A stretch of DNA of 64,000 nt from Trichopria drosophilae. Taxonomy: Eukaryota > Arthropoda > Insecta > Hymenoptera > Diapriidae. Below are positions 43,725-56,266 of the stretch, one piece after another (position 1 is the stretch's first letter; every line of letters starts with the position of its first letter). The stretch lies in assembly GCA_030407085.1 (NCBI GenBank), contig CM059582.1, positions 137,447,001 through 137,511,000 on the forward strand. Direction: 5' to 3'. The notes beneath the pieces are model-generated. The model made no database searches and had not been told where the DNA came from. It saw only the letters and a program-made list of their open reading frames with translations. The translations under genes and the position numbers were made by a program.

Positions 43725-44904
43725 TGCGTTCAAGTAGATGTTTCTCCTGCAATAATACCTACGGATTTTATTTTTATTGTTTCAATTGTTTAAGAATTTC
43801 ATTTTTTTTTTATTTTTGTTAACCCCTACAGTTCATATTTGTCAAGTTTTGACAAAGACTGATAAGATGATTGCTTTCATACACCAAACAAATATACCTT
43901 TTGCGGAATTCATAATATTCGTAAAGCCTTTCTAATGGGATCACTAACTTATACATTGAGGGCACGTGTTTTTAAAGACCCTTCATAAATGCCGTAAAAG
44001 GGATGTTGTACTCAAGCATATTTCCAGTATCATTCTATTTATTGGGAAGAGCCTCACCCTAATAGCAATATCGTAGACAAATTTAATGTTGAACTATTAG
44101 TAACGGGGTGTCCCACCTACTCATTGTCAAATGGCCACGTGCGCAATGATTGTACTGAACCATAAAATATATACTTCTATCATATATAGTGTATAATATA
44201 ATTAAACGAAGATGCAGGTGGACTGGTAGTACGAATAGTTGTGTAAATACCTCGAAAAACATCATGAATTAAATATATTTCGAGAGTAGGTATATTAATT
44301 GATTCGCGCGCGTTTGAATGTACATATATATATATTATATATGAAGGATAATCAGTCAATAGCAGGGGATCCTCCATAAGGGATCGAATAAATGCAAAAT
44401 ATTTAACACCCTGCCGTTAATTAATAAAAATAATGGAGTAAATGAAAACACACGATGAAATATTTATATAGTTATTACCTGCCTCAAAACTTACAATTGA
44501 TATTAAATCTTTCAAATGTTCACCTATTTATTATGTATTGCTTATGATATTTTATGTAAAGTATAAGACTTTAATGTGACAGGCGAGTATGGCTCTCACA
44601 CCGTAGAAAAATCACTTCCATACATGAATTGAATTAATAGTTTTCGACACATAATTTGCGGATGTTTGCGGATGTTTCCGTAACTTATATGTGATCAGAT
44701 TTCAGATAAATGAAAAACTTCTAATTTTTATTCGAAATAATTTTTATTTTGCCTTGAAACTCTTATTGAATGAAAAATGTAAATTATTTCGACATAATAG
44801 ATTATATAAATGAATCTTCTTGTCAATTACACAAATAATGTTTTTTTAATACCCTTTCATTGTAAAGATAATATTCTTTTTGTGAACATTTTTTGTCATC
44901 CGTA
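43725..44904. other. AT-rich stretch without recognisable genes
   Basis: Frames at 44083-44377 (minus) are unsupported. No clear repeat was recognised. Confidence 0.4.
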
Positions 44905-45208
44905 CACTAAACAACAAATTCTGGTTAAAACTGGTAAAATTCTGATCAAACTAGATATTTCTGGTTACAATAACCAAAATTCTGGTTAACATCACTAGAA
45001 TACTGGTCAAAATAACCACAAAAAAAATCCTCGTTGAATACGACCATGCTAGATTTTCTGGCTACAATAACTAGAATTGTAGTTTAGATTAACGGAATTC
45101 TGTATAAGATAACTAAATTCTGGTTATAATAAAGTAAACGTATCGGTCATATTAAATTGAATTGAATTTTTACTGAACCAGGTATTTAACTAGACCGTTT
45201 TTCGAGTG
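44905..45208. mobile_element. Small element of 23-bp TTCTGGTTA repeats with CACT ends
   Basis: About nine degenerate copies of AATTCTGGTTA.AATAACCA (period near 23 bp) lie between 44920 and 45135. The borders are TACACTAAACAAC on the left and the inverse of TACACTCGAAAAACGG on the right. Ends and internal design (short palindromic repeats) parallel the larger 33697-37255 element, so both may belong to one class of non-coding elements. Confidence 0.5.
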
Positions 45209-47125
45209 TATAGAGGCAAATTGTGATGAGTTCTTCGTTGTCACTGAACATTCATTTGGATGGTTATTAAAGAACGAGCGCAAAATCGCGTGTTATGCCT
45301 ATTGATGACAACAAATAAAGATGGTACACACCATGTGCCTCAAGTTTCAAATAATTCAAAATTTAACATAGCCCAGTAATTTATATATTCTTTTATTTGA
45401 AGCACTGTTTGGTCTGGGTCTCATTTCATTATGATATAATTTGTATAGCATAAAATTTTTTACCTCACTTCAATTCTGCAAAATTCAGTATTTGGAGAAA
45501 TTCGAAATTTATTATATATATATTTATATATTTATAAAAATTGTAGATTTATTGGTGTGTTCTATTTTAATTTTTTAATACCAAATATAAACTACCTAGC
45601 ACGGCTTTGAACCCCTCCCCTCCCTCACGTAGCTCAAAGTAGCCTTTACCCCCCCCCCTCCCCCCACCTCCATCCATATAGGATACGTGGTTAATGGGCG
45701 ACGATTTAAAAAAAAAAGGTTAAATTTTGAAAAGGAATTTGTAAATGCAATGGCCATTTTGAATCTGACATCGAAGATTTCAAATGTATACCAGAGTATC
45801 ATTTAAGTACAACTATCGTGTGCACTCTTGCAATATATTTTAGCTCACTCAGAGTAAGATATTGTATCGAAAACTCGATATTTGTAAAAAATGCATCCTG
45901 AAAAAATCATGTTTTTCTACAATATATGTCAAAATCATATATAAATTTCCTTTTTTTTTAATTTTCTTAATACCATTCGAACGAGCGGCCTTGAAAATTG
46001 TACAATCTGATAGTTTTTAGAAGTATTTTGATTATTGCGACGAAATTCGACCGATCACATTTTTAGTGAGCATCGGAAATGAAGAAATCGGTGTTGAACC
46101 GTGCACTTTTTGTTTTTAGACCTGCAATGAGATAGGTACGGAGATAGGTAAGGAGATAGGATGAGGCTATCCTGATAGATAATTGTTAAAAATTATTAAT
46201 CGAATTCGAAACGACGACCAAATCTGCTACCGACATTAAAAGAAAGCGCAATCGAATTTATACAAAACTGTGTTAAAACATTGAATTACAAGATAATATT
46301 TATGAAAAATTGAAAATTATAAGTAAATAAATCAAAATTAAAAAATCTAAATAAATCAGAAATTAAAATAACTTTCAAATTTGGCACACTAAGTCGCGTT
46401 AATCTGACTAATTATTAAGACCAATTTTGTAATGCATTCGTGTCTCAACTTGTTAATTAATGATAGAAACTGTACCTATATTTTGCATTACCTTAGGCGG
46501 CAAGTTATCCGATTATCTCTCTTATTTTAATGCTATGTTCTACTACTTTGTTATTACGAATTTCGCTTTACATTTCGACTTATACATATTATTGTTAATA
46601 CTATATATAAATTTACATGGGTTGGCTAAAGGGATTTTTTCCCCGTGCCATTAATAAATTAAACTAAACTAAAAAACTAAACTAAATTGAATTTTGTTAG
46701 GAAGCTTCGGTAAAAAGTGATAATATTGTACGAAAATCTCAGTCAGGATATATAAAGAGATTTAAATAAATTGAAGCAGAAAATAAAAACGAAAGGTACG
46801 TAAAATAACTGGAAATAATGTGAACAAACAATATTAATGACCTGTCTAAAAATGAATTACATAAATTAAATGACTAAATTTAAATGAAAGTAGACAATTA
46901 TTCTTCATAATTTCATTTATAAGCTAGCATGATAATATTTATAATTTTGAGTTTTAAATTAAACAAGACGAAGAAAAATCTACACGTTCCAATAATAACA
47001 AAATTACTGATAAAGATATCCCATTTTTTTACGAAAAAATAGATGTGTTCATAACTAAATAAATGGTTGAACATAAAATATTCCAGAAAACATTCATATA
47101 TTGAAAAACAATTTATGTCTTCAAA
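45209..47125. other. AT-rich stretch without recognisable genes
   Basis: C-rich tracts occur at 45608-45670, and GAGATAGG appears in four short tandem copies around 46131-46160. A TTAAACTAAACTAAA run near 46657-46685 follows a weakly LINE-tail-like sequence. No frame is supported. Confidence 0.4.
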
Positions 47126-47718
47126 GCAGGGACCCGTAACATAATTTTCGTTACGTTATCGTTACGTTATAATACCGGAACGAAATTAAGGTCCTACTTT
47201 CGTTATGTTACTATACCATAAGCTCCATTCTAAATTTCGTATCGGTACAATACCATAACGAAATTCCAGTCCCACTTGTGTTTCATAATCGATAACGTAA
47301 CGTTATACAATTTCAATACGACTTTCATACTTAATCTGATTGTACATCACAGTAATAGGTGATAGATGGTGGCCCACTATATGATGAATGATGATGGCGG
47401 TTGTTACCGTTATAATATGTGATCAAAAGACATCAGTATCATCATCTGATATCATTACCATCCACAGTCATCGCAATCATTCTATATTATTATTCGATAT
47501 CACCATCATCAGATATCACAATCCAAGATATGTCAATCACTAGGTGTTAGTGTTCGCCGATGACGTACACCATGGTTCACGTTACAGTTATCGGTAAGAA
47601 TAGCTGAACTGAAGTATTAGAGGTCGCCGATGATGCACGCTGTAGGTCGCTCTGTACAGTGTTCTAGTCTCCAGTCGGGTAAATGAAAACGGAGGTAGAA
47701 GTGGTAAATCCCTGCTTT
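47126..47718. mobile_element. hAT-like MITE related to the 32.9 kb repeat
   Basis: The left end GCAGGGACCCGTAACAT and right end, inverse GCAGGGATTTACCAC, form short terminal repeats. The left part contains the TTTCGTTACGTTAT palindromic units also seen at 32926-33190. The interior includes ATCATC/GATATC-rich simple sequence. CAGGG ends suggest a hAT-type element, but an 8-bp target duplication could not be confirmed. Confidence 0.5.
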
Positions 47719-48284
47719 TTTTCACTTGGAAAAAAAGTTGTAGCTCTTGAGAAAACTAAAAGTGGCATTTTTTCAATAGCTGTTGATTTATGCACGGAAA
47801 AAACGAGTTAATTGGGAGAACCAAATATGAGTTAGTTGGATATTAGTTAGTTGGGAGAACACTCCTCTAACAACCAATTAAATGGTTATACTTAATTTTT
47901 GTTACCATCTGGAGTTATATTTACGAGAAAAAAAATTGATCGGCATAACAAATTAATTGGCCCAATAAATTCGTTCATTCCGTGTGTACATTAACGCATA
48001 TATATATAATTTCAAGGGTCTTTATAAAGTACACTAAATTTCAGCTTAATATATTTTAAAATTTTGGAACAATTGCATTTTGAAAAAAATAGGTTTTTTG
48101 TTCAAATTACTGTTGCACTTTAAAAAAAAAGCCTCACAGAAACCATATCAGGTGGCATGTTTACTTGAGAAACAGTACTTAATTATGCCTGAAAAAAACG
48201 CTATTTAGGCCACAAAAACTCCGCTTTAAATAAATTACATGGATTTTTATGTTATAAAACATTTAAAGTTATATAAATGGCGGA
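47719..48284. other. AT-rich spacer without recognisable features
   Basis: No gene or clear repeat was recognised. Confidence 0.4.
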
Positions 48285-48795
48285 ATTCCCAGATATTCAA
48301 TTTTAGCCCAATTTAACGACTTTTTAAATTTTTGGTAATTATTGGCATTACCGGCCCACTTTACACTTCGAATTTAGCAATTTCGACTACAGATTCGGAT
48401 TCAGCAACGGTACTCCAGAAACCCCCCGCATATTCAAATACAGCTCAATTTAACGACTTCTCGATTTCTTCGTAATTTCTGGCACTTATGGCCCACTGTG
48501 CATTTTCAATTCGACAATTTGGAACAGACATTACGATTCAGCTATCCCAAGAAGCCCCAGATAAGCAATGTCAGTCCAATTAATCGACTTTTTGAATTGT
48601 TGGTAATTTTGGAACTTATGGTCCACTATGCATTTGGAATATGGTAACGTGGACCACAGATTATGATTCAGCAACCCCAAATACCCCCAGTATTCAATTT
48701 CTGACGAATCCAACGACTTTTTGACTTTGTGGTAATATTCATCCCTTCTGGGCAACTGTGCAGTTTAGGATTCAGCGACCTCGAAAACCTCCAAG
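48285..48795. repeat. Minisatellite, ~132-bp unit, four diverged copies
   Basis: Units start near 48288, 48427, 48561 and 48692. Each contains CCAATTTAACGACTTTTT-like sequence, TGGTAAT..TGGCA, TATGGCCCACT.TGCA and a closing AGATT.GGATTCAGCAAC..CC motif. Overlapping frames are by-products. The closing motif is the recurring element discussed in the findings. Confidence 0.75.
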
Positions 48796-49809
48796 TACGA
48801 AAGATAGGCATGTACTATAATATGAGTTACCTCCTGCGCACCTCGGACTGTTGGCAGTGCGCCGTTAATAAACGCATCGAATCAGTGGCGACCCTGCCCA
48901 TACCAATTGGACGGGCATGAATGTGATAGCAGTGGCCGTTTCCCTCGGATAATATTATTTTCTAATTTCAAAAAGTATCCTATGAATAGTTGTGGACGCA
49001 CTTAGCTGTGCCAAACTGCTTTGCATAATTGCTTGGGCGAACCCGAGGACTAGTGATGTCGATGTTCAATGTTGACGTCAGATGACGATATCAGCAAATC
49101 ATTCAATATGGCCGATCATACAGGCCACACTTTTAGGTCCCCAAACCTAATTCTTTATTTTATAAATGCAAATTCGACTTTCGATAACGTTATGGTAATT
49201 CAAGTATTACCTCAGCAGGTTGTAGGAGGGGGGAGAGTTTAAGAATTCTGCTGGATGTTCTAGTAATTATAAGACGTGCTGACATAGGGGGGGGGGGTAA
49301 AATTTGATACAAAATTTGCTGACGTAATGCTTGAATAACCCCTATTCTACTGAGACGTAATTCCAATGTAACATTCGTTTCGTTACCGAAAAATAACGGC
49401 GTTATTGTAATTTAACGAAATTCAAAATCGACTTCTACGGTGTTATAGTAACCTAACGAAATTCCAGACTGACTTTTGTTTCGTTACTCTCAGACATGTT
49501 ATACCACTATAGTCCATGCGATTTCCCCCACCCGGCTGGTGATCGATTCTCATCGAGCCCGTGAAATTTTTTCAAGGGTCTGGTGAGAGAATTTGCCCAT
49601 CGCGACGACGAGGGCGATTGGTCACGCGCGACGGTTTTATGAACGGAGCATTATGTGACTAATGAAAGTGATGTGAAATCTAAATAAAACTTGTTTATAG
49701 TGAATGTGTAACTTGTTTTTACACTTTTGTCAGGTTAACTTCAAACTCAGATTTTGAGGTTAACCTACCAAAGTGACAACTAATTTCCCTATATATACTT
49801 CCCAATATT
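48796..49809. other. Spacer; loose hAT-like repeat at 49360-49495; no supported gene
   Basis: 49360-49495 has CGTTTCGTTACC, AACGAAATTC and TTTTGTTTCGTTAC strings related to the 32.9 and 47.1 kb repeats. G-runs occur near 49228 and 49288. No coding similarity was recognised. Confidence 0.4.
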
Positions 49810-50123
49810 TTTATACAAGAGCAATTTGAAATCAAGGGTTTAATTTTTGGAACAACGTAAACTAGTAAATTGACATTTACATTCTTTACATACAGTAAAT
49901 CAATTGATTCTTTTATGCGAATGTCATACAAATATAAAAGACTGTAATTACTTGTTACCAAATTGTTGTCATTACATTTTTAAATTTCTTAATGTCAAGT
50001 AAGTACATTTCTCATTTTTATACAAGAGCTATTTAAACCGAAGCTTTAATTTTTGTATCTACGTAAACTAGTAAATTGACATTTACATTCTTTATCAGTA
50101 AATCAATTGATTCTTTTAGCCTA
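49810..50123 (+). repeat. Diverged ~110-bp direct duplication
   Basis: 49810-49920 and 50017-50121 share ACGTAAACTAGTAAATTGAC, ATTTACATTCTTTA and CAGTAAATCAATTGATTCTT in the same order, separated by about 200 bp start to start. Confidence 0.75.
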
Positions 50124-51476
50124 GAACCCCATATTTTGAAAATAAAATTCGGATTTAGCATCGAAAATACATGGGAATATGTATGTCTTGTCAAAAGTAT
50201 ATACAACTCTTTCTTTTATGGGCCTGTGTAATTATTATTTTTCTGCGAGAACGTATTTTCAAAAACAATGAAAATTTGTTCCAGTTGTTATTATAGTAAA
50301 TTGTATACAAAATTATATGATATAAAAAAAGTTTCAAAAAGTTTTTCTTACATTATGTATTTCAAAAATGTGCGTTTCATACAAAGTGTGTATTACAAAT
50401 TACAAACACCCATTCAGACATTGTAAAATTCATGAGCAAATAATAATTTAAATAAATGTATTTTGTAGCATAGTACCGATAAAATGTAAATTCAAAATGA
50501 AGAAAACAGCATATTTTAAACTTGTTTGTGAACCTAAAGTCATAATTGATAAACTTAACGTAACGAATTGAAAATGGTGAACCAAAATATGTAGAAGTTT
50601 GCTGACTTGTGATTTTTACTGACTATGCGAAAGACATATTGGATCTGTAATTTTCAATTTTTGAAATCGGACATCAGATTTGTAATCAGCGACCCCTAAA
50701 ACTATCTAGTGGCATGAATTATAAAATTTGAGTAGAAAAAGAAATGTACATTGAAGAGTTAATTAACATTTATTATCAACAAAGTACACGTCATGTGTAA
50801 TTTTATTTGTTACCTAAGAAATTATTTATTTCATTTTTGTATACATTACCATCAGTATTTAGCATCTACGATAATGATTATGATCATTAAATTCTTGACG
50901 ATACTTACAATTTGATGAAAAGAAAATTTATAAAAATGATGATGACTTGTGCGCACCATCGGATTGTCACTTAAAAGTATTTCCTGAATATATTTTAGTC
51001 AAAAAAAGTAACTAATTTCAATAAGTGTTGTTTTTACGAAAAATTCGCTGACACGGGTCCATTTCAGTAGAATTGTCTACATCAAGGTTTACCTGCTCTT
51101 AATACAGCCTAGTGTAATTTCGTGTGACCCAGTAATAATGTTCTTATGATTTAATTTTTGTACGATAAAAACATTAGAAGCACGTTTATAGAATTTACAA
51201 TGCGAAGCCACAATATTAATTTTGAATATTCAAATAAATATTAAGACAAGAAATATTGTTGCATTTTCTACAAAAAAAAAATACAAGTTTATACTGTCAA
51301 TTAACACCAAAAAGTAAATGAAATTGCAATTTCGTCGATATGTATGTATAGGTAGAGGCGATGTTTTGGAGAATTGGAAAGTATTTAATGATTGTTTTCC
51401 TTTTTTTAATAAAGTAAACTATTTTATTATTTCATCACAGTTCTATGTTTTACATACATAACTATATACAATGTAT
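50124..51476. other. AT-rich stretch downstream of the transposase-like gene
   Basis: No gene was recognised. It should hold the 3' end of the element encoding the 51.5-56.3 kb proteins, but I could not identify a terminal repeat. Confidence 0.35.
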
Positions 51477-53636
51477 TTACACATTATATCTTGTTGCTAT
51501 AAGCATACTTGCATTTTTAGTTATTAGTAAACAGGGTGGAAGTCTAGGAAGAAATTGAAGATTCATTAATAGTGTACTATTTTCATAGTCTAATGTTACT
51601 TCATACGCATGATAATACCAGTTGAAACATATTGTTTTAAATCTCTTGATAAAAAAATAAATTCCATCGCAGTAAAAAATGTCTTGGATGATTCCAAAAA
51701 CTGGCCCATTTTCGGTCATTTCAACAATGACTGTTGTATCTTTGCAGAATTTTTTCCCCAATATTTCAATGTATTGTAACGTTTGTACGGATATATATTT
51801 ATTTAAGTTAGGAACAATTTTCTGCAGTTCGGAGTGGGCAGTTTGATTTTTTACCGGTCCTAATGTAATATCAGTAGTTACATCGGATGCACATTCATTT
51901 CGAAAGCACATTTGTAATTGATGCCTAACAGCAATAGTGTAAGGTACATTTTTTGAACTACATGACGATAATATTAACTTTTTTAATTCGCGATTTTTTC
52001 TTTCAAATGGCAGAGATGAAAAATGCACTACTGGTCCATTCATTAGCATTACTCTTGTATAATGGAGTAAGAAGTGCATCTTCGGCTTTAAGGGTCCAAA
52101 AAGTAACGAATACAAAGAACAAAATTTTTGAACATCTTCTTTTAAATTTACGATCTCGCCTCAATTCAATATTGGGGAAGTAATTATGCCAATTATTTTT
52201 CTCAAACACCGATACAATTTCCAATATACATTATCCGCTGGAAGTAGATCACCGATCATTAGGCCTAAATATCGGGCCAAGCAGAGCATTTCCGATGCCG
52301 ATTGCTGTATTTTAATTGCCCGGCCACCTTTCTTACCATATGTGAAGTACAGAGGTCGTGGCTTGTTTGCCTTCTCAACATCATTATATGGAAAAGTTTC
52401 AATTCGATAATTTATTATATCTAATGTTAATATTTTCTGTTTAACCAATTCATTTAAGATGCTTCCAATAGCGTACACGGCAATCCCCTCAGAAAAATCA
52501 TGCATAATGTCCACGGTCATATTTTCACTAATGTGAAATTTATTTATTTCGTTAAAAATACAACTCTCTTTAATTCCTGTAAGGCGATAATCATTTTTGA
52601 CAACATCTTCTTCATATGAATCAACGGTTCGGATGAGTTCGTCGTTTTCTGCAAACATGCTTTGGCATTGAGCTTTGGTAGCAACGCACATTCTGCAATA
52701 ATGGTTTGCTGAAAAACTCTCCGAAAATCCGCAGATGCAATTTAGACCTAAATTATCGCCTGTGATTAGAACACACTCGAAAAAAATTGTTAATACCTGA
52801 TTATCTACACAGAGAGTTAAGCCTTCCGTAGATAATACATTTAAATCTGCAATAACTTTTTGAAAGATTTGTTTGTTTCCAAATTGTTTTAAATGCTTCG
52901 AATAACATAAGGTGGAAAGAAATATGTTCTCAACTTTAGCCACCAAATGAGGAGGCAAACATGTCAGAGATGCATAAATGCCAGATAACTTTTGTTCTCC
53001 TGCATGACTTCCGAGGGGATTGCCGACTTCGAAATCATCGTTGTATAAAAAAACTGGAAATACTTCTTTACTACCGCTATCTTCGTACTTCTTAGACCAC
53101 AAATCACCCTGAATAAAATTTGACAATTGCGTTTTATTTGTTAACAAATCTTGTTTGTGATTTTTCATTTGATGAAATACTCCAGGCATTTCTAAAAAAG
53201 ACTTTAAACTTTCCTTCAATGGAACGTGAACTGCGTTAACTGATTTCTCTACAACTGAAATTTTTCCACTTGGCTCAGCCTTAAATATATTTTCTGTTCC
53301 AATTTCAAATGTTTTCGGTTCTGTAAAAACACATTCGTTTTTATATTGTTTAAATCTTAGATGTTCGGTTGTAAATTTGTGAAATATGTTTTTATTATTT
53401 TCAAGAATGAATTGCATTTTATGGTAGGAATTTTCATCTGCAGAATGTTTCAAGTTAAGCTCCACGTTCCATTGTAGAAATGGAATGAACAGATCTGAAA
53501 TGAAATAGTTAAATTCATTAATAACAAAATCAACATCAGTGCGAGAAAGCGACGGGTTATTATATAATTGTAACGTAAATTTCAACACTTATTTATCTAA
53601 ATGTTCTTTAGGAAACTGGTTATTTACTGGTGCCAT
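51477..53636 (-). pseudogene. Large transposase-like protein of an unassigned animal family, two in-frame stops
   Basis: One register of 719 codons runs from the ATG at 53636 to a stop at 51477. It is interrupted only by TAA at 53589-53591 and TGA at 52161-52163. Similarity to known proteins and to the 24-25 kb copy continues across the TGA, so these are nonsense mutations and not gene ends. Conserved blocks in order: LYNNPSLSRTDVDFVI; VFLYNDDFEVGNPLGSHAG; LTCLPPHLVAKVENIFLS; ECVLITGDNLGLNCICGF; a NHYCRMC cysteine block; LTGIKESCIFNEI; VDIMHDFSEG; ASEMLCLARYLGLMIGD; and LKPKMHFLLHY. I know this block order from multicopy invertebrate and fish proteins annotated only as uncharacterised. The middle resembles the layout of CACTA-type TNP2 transposases, but that link is an inference. 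The catalytic residues are not known to me. Confidence 0.78.
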
Positions 53637-53861
53637 ATTTGGGTTTACAATTGTCCTAACTAAACTAAACCGTATAAAAAGATGAATATACGCAATAGCA
53701 ACTAATCAAATTAGGTCGGATAAATCGCATTAAAGTCTGCTGCAGTAAGCAATAATCAACAAAATAAAGAATCCGGCTCTTTACAAAACATCAACGAAGA
53801 AACAAACTATAAAGAAACGTTATGTGAGATCAATTATAAAAATACTGACGAAAACAATAAT
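53637..53861. other. Spacer between the two frames of the transposase-like element
   Basis: This lies between the stop of the companion frame (53862) and the ATG of the large frame (53636). It is an AT-rich gap of about 225 bp without a recognised promoter or splice signal. Confidence 0.4.
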
Positions 53862-56266
53862 TTAAAATTTTTGTAATCGTTCGAAAACATTCGCAACGGT
53901 GGAGTATGTGCCTTGTACGTTAAATTTATACACGTATTTCTCCAGAAACTGCCACACTTGATTGCAGGCAAGTGGATATGAAATTGAAAATATTTTCATA
54001 AACTGCAAATAAGTACTCACAGCTGCAGTCGGAGATACAACTTCGTATTTGATATCTCCTATAACTACAAAACTTTTCGTATTTCTCAGATTAGGACCAG
54101 AGAGTACAACATACGGCCCTATGATTAATTTCCTCTCAGTGTAGACTTTCACCAGGTCGTCATTGGCATCTTTTAATGCATCCTCGGCACTCTCTGTCGC
54201 CTGTAAAATATTGTAAAATACATTTTTTAATCGCTGTTACTGAGAAAATGAAAAAATGTAAATTATAACTACTAACGCCTTTAATTTGTATTTATTATTA
54301 GTAAAGAGTTATAAAATTAAAATTATATTATACACATATATGGACACTCCATACCAAGTAGGTCACCATGTTTTTCAATTTGCAGAAAGTATAGTTTATT
54401 TGATCATTTCTCGGAATTTAGCCGTTTTTGGTATTCGACAGCAAAAAGTGTTCACCTTTTAAAAGAAAATTGTAACATTAAAAAAATGTGTTCTGTATGT
54501 TTTTTGTATTTTTTTTTGCAGAAGATTGGGTATTTCTAAAAATCTGCAAAAAATCACAGTACTTTTTTCTTTCAATACGTACATGTTAATAAATTCAAAA
54601 AAGTGATAAATGCAGAGGGTATATCCGCAAAGGTACATTTAAACTAAAAACATTTTTTTGTATGAATTTTTGAAGATTTATAAAAATACCCCATCTTTTG
54701 CAACATCGATTTTGAAAGTTTTAGGTGGGTGTTTCTATTTTTTACTACAAACTTGGTAAAAACAAAGTAAAAAAACATTTTCAAAAAAGTTTCCCACTTG
54801 GCATGGAATGCCCCATATGAATACTCACGCGAAACGTGATTACTGTAATATTTATCTGACCTTACGGTACACGAAACATTTGAAAATTTCTTCTTTAGTA
54901 GGACACCACGTCGATTTGTTTTTTGATTTTGCCGTTTGTTTTAGTATTCTTTTGAACAAGAGTGGTAGCAGCAATAACGCAGCTGTTCGTTCACATTCTA
55001 CAATAAAGATACAAAAATTACTTAATAGAAATTATTGTCGCAAATGACAAATTGTATACATTTCAAACGAGTAATTGTTTGTCAACCACTGAAGTCGTCT
55101 AATATTATATTTTTATATACAGCCTGCTCGAAAGTAAACCAAAAAGTCTTCAGTCTCTTTCGAATTAATAAATAATTTGTATGTGTAACATAGTAATGCG
55201 ACTTAATCGTGTCCAACAGTCATAACTCCTGCCGCCCCACAGCTGTCTTGTGCGATAGTAGGTTATATTACTGTCAGGCAGGACCCAGTCGTGTTTTTCT
55301 CTTTTTGTGCAGCTCAATATTCATTTATAAAATCCCGGAGAATGAAGAGTAGTTGTCAAAGAATTGTTCACGTGTGTCGAATGTATATTATTTTTAATAT
55401 TTTCCGTATAACGATATTTAGTATTGTTTTAAAAGCAATTGAAGAATCAAAAATAATTGGGCGATTATGACAGACGTTCTCCTTCTATTTGTCCAAGGCA
55501 TTCTAAAACATTTTTTATATCCACATCGTTTTTCAATGACCTAGCGCATTTCACAACTTTTGATGATAACGCTGTCCAGTTTTCCAGAAATAGTGATTCC
55601 GGTGTATTGAAATATTTACAAAAAACTGCTTGTATCTGTGATGTATTATATGATATACAGTTAATGATGTATTTGGCTTGCTTGCAAAATAATACTTTAA
55701 GTATATTTCGATACAAATGTAAAAAAGTTTTTCCAATTACTCATATGATAAAGGGGTATTAACTACCGGCAACCAATAAAAACATTTTACACTTATATCG
55801 AATTATACTACTGTTTTGTAAGAAATTCACAAAAATTGCGATTTATCTCGTTTGAGCAAATTGTCAAAATTAATTTTTCACATTAACGCATATTTTTTAA
55901 AATATCTATTTTACATTTGTTATATGCCCACTAAAAATATCTAAAAAAAATCGCATTTTTCATTAATGAATTACAAAACATTGTTCGCAGATGTAAAAAA
56001 ACTCTTACCAAAAGATAACCTCGTGGGTTTATCAAATTTGGGAACATTTCCGTGATACATTTAAATCCTTTAGACTTGAAAAAAGTTATTCGTTCTTTTA
56101 GACTAGTTGAACTCCATTTTGAAACATATTCGTCATCAATTATGTCAATTAATGCTTTAAGATCTTTTATTTCTTCCGACTGATCATTTTCTGCAACATT
56201 GTAACTTTTGAAATTGTATGCGACAAGAGAAGAACTTCGTACAACGGTTTGTATTATTAATAACAT
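53862..56266 (-). pseudogene. Companion protein of the transposase-like element, three apparent exons
   Basis: Three minus-strand segments look like exons of one gene. Exon A (56266-56010) contains DEYVSKWSSTSLKERITFF and FKCITEMFPN, and ends at a strong donor, GTAAGAG, in phase 0. Exon B (about 55690-55465) contains ENWTALSSKVVKCARSL. Exon C starts at 54200 after an ATTTTACAG acceptor, in phase 0, and runs to TAA at 53862 with LIIGPYVVLSGPNLRNTKSF and YPLACNQVWQFLEKYVYKFN. The order and motifs fit a protein type that I recall, uncharacterised, from other animal genomes, often next to or fused with proteins like that at 51477-53636. Exon B is followed by a stop before a clear donor, so it may be decayed. 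A-to-C joining alone stays in frame. A foldback element (54340-54822) sits in the last intron. The function is unknown. Confidence 0.5.
54340..54822. mobile_element. Foldback/MITE related to the 4.9 kb element, inside an intron
   Basis: The ends ATATGGACACTCCATACCAA and inverse ATATGGGGCATTCCATGCCA match each other and the GGGGCATTCCA ends of 4883-5677. Inverted similarity continues inward, for example GAAGATTGGGTATTTCTA against the inverse of AAATACCCCATCTTTTGC. The arms are more diverged than in the 4.9 kb copy. Confidence 0.72.

Noticed and set aside
52161..52163. Selenocysteine or programmed read-through at the TGA
   Set aside because: The homologous 24 kb copy has no Cys or special residue at this point, and a second, TAA stop occurs upstream. 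Ordinary nonsense mutation is simpler.
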